Positions 58,409-64,000 of a stretch of DNA of 64,000 nt are shown here, piece after piece. The stretch comes from Amphimedon queenslandica (Eukaryota > Porifera > Demospongiae > Haplosclerida > Niphatidae). Each line of letters opens with the position of its first letter. Within the stretch, counting starts at the first letter, position 1. Both the position numbers and the translations under genes were made by a program. The notes beneath the pieces were generated by a model. The model made no database searches and was not told the DNA's origin. It saw only the letters and a program-made list of their open reading frames with translations. The stretch is from NCBI RefSeq assembly GCF_000090795.2, contig NW_003546553.1, positions 1-64,000 of the forward strand, in the 5' to 3' direction.

Positions 58409-59392
58409 ATGAATTCGCTTGTGAGAATTATGTACTTTCTACTAGCACAGACCTTTGCTTCACTGCTGGTATCTCTCCTATCTTCTACCATCTTCACTCA
58501 CGCTCTACCCCTCTCTGGCTGTAACTCCACAGATGAATTTTATAACATGACAAGCGGTTCGTGTAGAACCTGTACAAACTGCTCCTCGCTGGGATTAGCC
58601 ACATTGAGCGAGTGTGGGTCTGATAATGATACAATATGCTCCTGTCCAGAAGGACATTATTTCAACTATACTATAAGGTCCTGTACACGCTGCACAGACT
58701 GTTTCATTGACAGACCACGGTACCAGACCATAAAACAGTGCACAGCTACCTCAGACGCTGTGTGCCAACCCTGTCAAACAGGCTATTATTATGTGTTGAG
58801 CTACCAGCGATGCCAATTGAACTGTTTAGCATGCCCCACTGGTAAATGTGAGACTGAAAGCAGTGAACAGTGTCAATGTCCACAATGTCTAGTGGGTCCA
58901 TTGTGTACAGTACAAGACACGATAACACCAGCCTGTCAACCTGATACACCCACCACTGCTCCACCTAACACAGTACTAACCCCTGCTTACGACGACCAGT
59001 CCTTCTCCACTGTCAGCAGTGCACTGATTGCTGTCGGGGCCGTCATGTGCATTGTTATTTTTTCAGCTTGCTTCGTGTTTCTGGGTGTCGCCACGTCTTG
59101 TCGAAAATCAGATAGCAACTCGGAAACCTCGTCCAGTAGTGATGGACTCTCGGCAAGCAATCGAATAGCGATCGTTGGTAGATCGAGAAATGCCGTCGTG
59201 TCGCCATCTCTTGCATCCCTGTATGCTAACAACAGACATTCACCGTCTCCGTTGCAGGAGTATAGAACGTCAGTGGATCTATTAAAGTTTTCAAACAGTA
59301 GCCTATACACCACAGGGAGCAGTAACGGCAGTTGGAGCACCATAAAAGGAAGTCCAAAGGCCAGTAGATCGAATTCTGCTCCACTAGTATGA
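58409..59392 (+). CDS. TNF-receptor-like single-pass receptor without a death domain (327 aa)
   Basis: Intronless. Signal peptide about 1-32 (MYFLLAQTFASLLVSLLSST). Residues 38-176 are cysteine-rich with TNFR-type repeats (CRTCTNCSSLGLATLSECGS DNDTICSC; CTRCTDCFIDRPRYQTIKQC; CQPCQTGYYYVLSYQRC), several N-glycosylation sites, then a Thr/Pro stalk. The membrane segment is at 204-228 (ALIAVGAVMCIVIFSACFVF). The ~97-residue cytoplasmic tail is Ser-rich and has no death domain. It contains PLQE at 281-284, matching the minimal TRAF2-binding pattern (P/S/A/T)x(Q/E)E. TNFR family signalling through TRAFs is therefore a reasonable guess. A nearby alternative start (MYFLLAQ, residue 8) is possible. 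Confidence 0.8.
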   Translation: MNSLVRIMYFLLAQTFASLLVSLLSSTIFTHALPLSGCNSTDEFYNMTSGSCRTCTNCSSLGLATLSECGSDNDTICSCPEGHYFNYTIRSCTRCTDCFIDRPRYQTIKQCTATSDAVCQPCQTGYYYVLSYQRCQLNCLACPTGKCETESSEQCQCPQCLVGPLCTVQDTITPACQPDTPTTAPPNTVLTPAYDDQSFSTVSSALIAVGAVMCIVIFSACFVFLGVATSCRKSDSNSETSSSSDGLSASNRIAIVGRSRNAVVSPSLASLYANNRHSPSPLQEYRTSVDLLKFSNSSLYTTGSSNGSWSTIKGSPKASRSNSAPLV

Positions 59393-61431
59393 CAAGTTGA
59401 CAGCTATGTTTGAGTCCACCGTTTGTCTTCCTGTCTCCCTCTCTCTTTGTATCATATTATAAAGCTATTCTTTCAGAGTTATATACTTATGTCAAATCAT
59501 ACCCAACATCTTGTTCACAGATACTTCTTTCTATCATACTCCTCTCTCTCCTCCTTCCCTCCCTATCTCTCTCTAACATATATAAAGATATATCTGTCTA
59601 TCTCTCTCTCTCTTTCCCTATTGTAAAGATTATAACAAAGTCAAAATCTATCATTCTATTTTTGATTGTTTTTGTTGTAAAAAATACATTTGACCCCTGA
59701 CTCTTAAAATTCATTAAATTTTATGCCTCAACTAATGAGACCACAAATTATCATACCCAGTATGTAACACAATACAGCTACTAGCGTGATAAGTAGATAG
59801 GGAAAGGGAGTAGAGTAAACTTGATGACCTATACTGCAGACCAGGCTATTTTTGACAATACAGAAGTATGATCTCAATTTGACTTAAAGGAAATATGCAT
59901 GTCATTTGTGTCTGTTCCATTATACGCTGGGCCTTAGAGTCAAAATTAAGTGTGAACTGTGCTCAATGTCTCAATGGAGAACAAGGACAAAACATGCATG
60001 TCTAGGCTGCCCTCTCATGTGATTAAAAAATGATTTTTAAGAATATAAATAAATAAATATTAATAAGGATCATGTGAGTGCCAAAAGAGAAAAATAAAAA
60101 AGAGAGAGAGAGAAGAGATTAAAGTCACTTCTTGCTCTGCTTCAAGAAATCGATCAGACCTATTGAAATAGAAGAAGTAGACCTTATTCAAGCTCATATA
60201 CATGTAGATGGGGGTTGCTACAGATACTGGACAGTAACAGCTGGAACTAAGGAAATCAAAAGAAGCCATGCAGGCTTTGCCCTAGTAAGGCAATACTGTC
60301 CAATATAAATCATCAATTAGATTATGGACAGACATATAACCACGAATTCTTACATGATAATAATAATTGTTTAATAGAAAAAGAGGGTAACAATTATGAT
60401 TATTAGAACAAGCATTAATTTGCAGCTGGTTTGATAAAACAAGAAAAACAAAGTCGCCTTTCAAAATCTAAGCTGTCACAACAACACCCCTAGATACTAA
60501 TTAGTCTGATTTTAATTCATTTTTAAAGGAGCTAATAAGGAAGGTCTAGACTTGACTTTTCATCATTAACAATGTGCTAGCTGTTTACCTTGTTAGCACC
60601 AGAATCACCTCTGGCAGGGCTTTTGCATCCACCCTCCAAACACCACCACCACACAATACAAGTGGCCACAAGCACTAAAAGGCTTGAAACATTAAATACA
60701 TAAAGCACCTGGTGGTTGAGGATCATTGTGCAGGCAGAAATCCCATTAAGCAACCACTAATTAATTATAATTCAAACCAGCAACAATAAACAAATTTGTA
60801 CCAGAATAGTACGTGAGAGTGGAAGGGCCCAGAGGTGCTAGTTAGCAAATTAAATGCAAAAATGTATAAGAGCTAGGGGCAAAGGACAATTCCCATAGGC
60901 ATATATACAACATGAGAGAGACACACCCATCATAAATTAATATTGAAATAATTACAACCCACAGTGCAGGATAAAAGGAGGATAAAGGTATTATATAATA
61001 TATTATAATACATACAGGCAGCCTTGCAGCTGCTACAATATAAGGCTATGCAGCATACACAGGAAGATAACCAGTAAAATTCAATTTCCCACACTCTAGC
61101 ACATTCTGTAGTACATACATGTACACACACACCCATAAATTAGTAAAATAGATATAGACTAATCGACATGAGTTCATGAGAAGTGGTGGCCTAATTGTTA
61201 ATTGACAAAGCAGTCAAGGGCAATAGTTTGCAATAAGAGGGTTAGGTTTGTTTGGAAACATGCTCATATTTTACTTCAATTAAGGAATACAAATATTAAT
61301 AAAGCATTGGAGGTGACATAAAATCATTATTAAGAGATGACAATACTCTCTTTGTCTCTTACTTAACTCTTCTCTCTCTCTCTCTCCCCCCACCCTCTCT
61401 CTCTCTCAGTTACTATACAGTCAAACATTAC
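59393..61431. other. Stretch with no supported gene
   Basis: CT-rich simple sequence at 59520-59625 and otherwise AT-rich DNA. A minus-strand segment near 60593-60685 has splice-like ends and an open frame (LEGGCKSPARGDSGANK) that loosely recalls a PDZ core, so further 3' exons of the L27/PDZ gene may lie here. This could not be supported further. Confidence 0.4.
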
Positions 61432-63066
61432 CTGAGGGTTCATATCGCACTGTTAACACTATGTCCCCATGACTTGGTATTTCCTATATTAAAGAAAGGA
61501 AGTGAGGTCAAATCGAAAGTCTGTAATTACATTCTTAGCCTAAGAATGCAATTACGGAATCTTAATTAAACTTAGGCAAAGAGAGAGAGAGAGCAAGTGA
61601 GAGCAAGTCATAAGAAGAGTAATGAGTAAAGGCTGCCATTATATAAGTTTTTGAAACACGTTTTTAACTTCAAACGATCATCGGATGCTAATGAGGAGTA
61701 TGACCTCAAAATCACAACCCAATTAACTCATTATGCCCACTGGAGCAGAACCATAACAGACACAAGCATGCTACTAATAATCAAAATAGAATTGAATTTC
61801 AATTGCAGCCACACTTGTGGCAACGCTGTGTTGTCCTTGTTGTTCCTAGGCAGTAAGCCGCAGTAGTAAGAGAGAAATTGATTTACTTAATGGTAGCTGG
61901 GGCTTCACAAACACTTAATAATAACAATGATAATAATAATGATAACAACAAAACAATAACAATAACAATAACAATAATAATAATAATAATAATAATAACG
62001 ATAATAGGATAATCATGATACAGCTAGTCATATGCATGAGTGTATCTAAAAAAGGAGTTTGAAGGCCCTAGGACTATTAGTGTGTGAAGTAGCAGTATGG
62101 ATTGATTACTGTCAAAATGTACTGTACATCTCATATCAGAAATATTTTCAATCATTAGTAACTTAGCACAGTTTGTATAGCTATGCCAGTAAACATAAGC
62201 CCTTGTGTGCTTCAATGCAAGAGAAAAACAAAACACGAATTTCATACCAGGAGCAGGTAATAGTAGTAAGACTGGCTTCGAGACACTTTCCCATATCAGA
62301 TTAAGGAAATATGCCAAAATGAGTAATTATGCTTGTGTGTGATTAATTTAGTAGAGAACAAAGGCAGATCATTTTCAATTGTAATAGTAGCAACATACCT
62401 GCAGTACATGTTGTGCTTCAAAGCTTGCCATGTTACCTGAGAAGAAAGAGAGTGTATGCGATATTGCAAGGTGTGAAATGAATGAAGATCCATTCGTGAG
62501 TAAACAAGCTCGCAAAATATGCAATGTGTAAAATGGCTAGCATCTGATATGCTGTACAAAAGCTTCAAGCTGAAATTTGACTTTATAAAGTTGCTATAAA
62601 ATTTAGCCAAAGACCCTGTACTATGGTACAGGGTAATTCACCAAAAATGGCTAAGAGAGAATTCCCCATTTTTTTCTGATACATAATTACATATACATGT
62701 TCTTATGTTATACATAAATTTTGGGCTGAGTTAGATTAAATTTGAATTTCTTATAAATTTTAAAATTTTCCTTATTTCTTAATTCAACTCAAACTTTCTG
62801 CACAGCATAAAGGCACCAATAGATATACATGTACTCCTTACCACAACTCATTCCGTTTATAGAGAGAAGTCGATCCCCAACTCTTAAAAGGCCACACCTC
62901 TGAGCCACTCCCCCAATGGGCAAGTCACTAATGAATAGACCAGTCCTACTGAGCCCTTGGACTTGAATCCCGAGAGAACTTGTTTCCAATTCAGTCCCTT
63001 TTCTTTGTAGGGTAACCGAACGAGGCTGATACTGAGTCTTTACTACCAGAACCTAAAATATACATG

Positions 63067-63109
<43 letters not shown>

Positions 63110-64000
63110 TAATAATAATAATGATAATTAATTTACTACGGAGCTCCTCATTATAATTGTTTTTTTCAGCATGACTAAGAAAACAGTATACATAGCAGGC
63201 ACTATGGGTCATGTTCATTGGCAACGGCCTAATTGGTGGTCTGGCAGGGAGTCTATTGTCAATAATGCATTATTACTTCATTTCTGTGTGGGCATGACAT
63301 TCTGTGTGGGTATGACTGGTGGTATGAGGTCTAATCCCGTATTGAGACTGGATGTACATATGTATTTACATTTTTGGCAAACAGTCAATATATGAACACA
63401 AACACACACCCCACGACTAAATCATTAAAAATCAATAAAATATAAATTAGAATATAATACACATACTTCTTGTAACTCTTCAGAGTGAGTGAGTAATGGA
63501 GTATCAGGTAGGGGACTGAGAGGAGGAGGGAGGGGGACGTCTAATGGACTCAAAGGTGGAGCTATAGTGTATGTCATCATATACAATAAAATGAATTATC
63601 TATATATACATGTAGTCATGTACTAACAGGATGATCCATTACAAGTAGTGTTGTCTGGTGACACACCCACAATGTCGTCTGAGTTTGAAACCCTGCCCAT
63701 AGGATTTGATTCTAATTGAAGAGCATCTATGTTGGGTAAGGAGTCAGGCTCGGTTACATCGGATATCTAAAGATAAAATAAAATTTGTGTCCGATCGAGA
63801 GATTAGAAATTAACTTGGTGGTGTTTTTCTCTCAGTTGGACTAGGTGTTGAAACAGAGGGCTGGAAAGGGTTGAGACAACTGATTCCAGGGGTCTGAGAA
63901 CTTCAGAATCAACACCAGAACTCTCCGAATGAATCAATAGCTCTTTTATAACCTTCAAAACCCGTCCAAGACCTAAAAATAAATAAAACTAAAGAGATAT
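61432..64000 (-). CDS. L27/PDZ-domain scaffold protein, partial at the right edge
   Basis: Exons read on the minus strand: about 63827-63973 encodes LGRVLKVIKELLIHSESSGV ... LSSPLFQHLVQLREKHHQ, which has the shape of an L27 domain. About 63650-63769 and 63463-63561 give a Ser/Pro-rich linker (PPLSPLDVPLPPPLSPLPD). About 62848-63053 gives VLVVKTQYQPRSVTLQRKG and the PDZ core SSLGIQVQGLSRTGLFISDL ... GLLRVGDRLLSINGMSCG. 62401-62438 continues NMASFEAQHVLQ. 61432-61483 gives EIPSHGDIVLTVRYEPS, the last PDZ strand. L27 plus PDZ is the layout of Crumbs/Stardust/PATJ polarity scaffolds and MPP proteins; which one is unresolved. The 5' end lies beyond 64000 and the 3' end was not found. Exon 62250-62290 is uncertain. 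Confidence 0.65.
61917..62000. repeat. (AAT/AAC)n microsatellite
   Basis: An imperfect trinucleotide run (AATAAC, AATAAT) is seen directly, inside an intron of the L27/PDZ gene. Confidence 0.95.
62580..62830 (-). repeat. Copy of the ACTATAGTAC-type repeat in an intron of the L27/PDZ gene
   Basis: Carries 'ccctgtactatggtacaggg' at about 62611 and ends in 'caactcaaactttctgcaca' near 62784, directly before the PDZ exon. It is related to the units at 52.1-52.6 kb and 8.7 kb. Confidence 0.7.
63066..63128. repeat. (AAT)n microsatellite
   Basis: About 20 AAT units with one interruption lie in the intron immediately upstream of the PDZ exon on the minus strand. Confidence 0.97.

Noticed and set aside
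1-64000. CRISPR arrays, operons or bacterial-type mobile elements
   Set aside because: The window is a spliced animal genome; the tandem repeats lack spacer structure and no prokaryotic gene was seen. No capsid, envelope or reverse transcriptase sequence was recognised either.

Overview
The window reads as a compact, AT-rich invertebrate nuclear genome, most likely a demosponge of the Amphimedon type. The evidence is many short introns (about 40-100 bp), intergenic gaps of only 65-400 bp, neighbouring genes that alternate strand, and clear animal families that resemble human proteins over full length. The organism is an inference; no marker gene was used to prove it. Two runs of N (17863-17872 and 47771-48560) mark assembly gaps.

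Region by region. (1) 1.6-7.0 kb, minus strand: a tandem array of seven tiny two-exon genes encoding 57-73 residue glycine-zipper peptides. Each has a micro first exon of only 5-11 coding bases and a phase-2 intron; this is the best candidate for something undescribed. (2) 7-10.1 kb: no gene, but a tandem array of a ~177-bp repeat that recurs through the window in both orientations. (3) 10.1-11.8 kb: a PPP1R15 (GADD34/CReP) homologue whose leader carries an overlapping upstream ORF. (4) 12.0-22.1 kb, minus: an APAF1 homologue with two CARDs, NB-ARC and WD40 repeats; one intron holds a 1.24-kb foldback element. (5) 22.4-26.0 kb, minus: a TRIM-NHL protein. (6) 26.1-31.5 kb: a coiled-coil protein, a 121-residue orphan, and an orphan two-membrane-segment glycoprotein. 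(7) 31.7-39.4 kb: UBE2M (UBC12), an atypical Rab-like GTPase, FBXO47-like, FANCE-like, and a small SH2 protein lacking the usual FLVR arginine. (8) 39.6-46.2 kb: Ku70 (XRCC6), with an intronless TRAF-like gene nested antisense in one intron. (9) 46.3-53.1 kb, minus: IGHMBP2, back to back with KMO (53.1-54.5 kb). (10) 54.7-56.9 kb: KIAA0930 homologue. (11) 58.4-59.4 kb: a TNF-receptor-like protein. (12) 61.4-64 kb, minus: part of an L27/PDZ scaffold gene that runs off the right edge.

Themes: genome maintenance (FANCE-like, Ku70, the IGHMBP2 helicase) lies within 17 kb. Cell death and innate signalling parts (APAF1, TRAF-like, TNFR-like, TRIM-NHL) are spread through the same window. From the APAF1/TRIM side onward, genes are mostly arranged as alternating divergent and convergent pairs, so many promoters are probably shared. 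Exon joins were read by eye from GT/AG sites and reading frame; boundaries given as 'about' are approximate.
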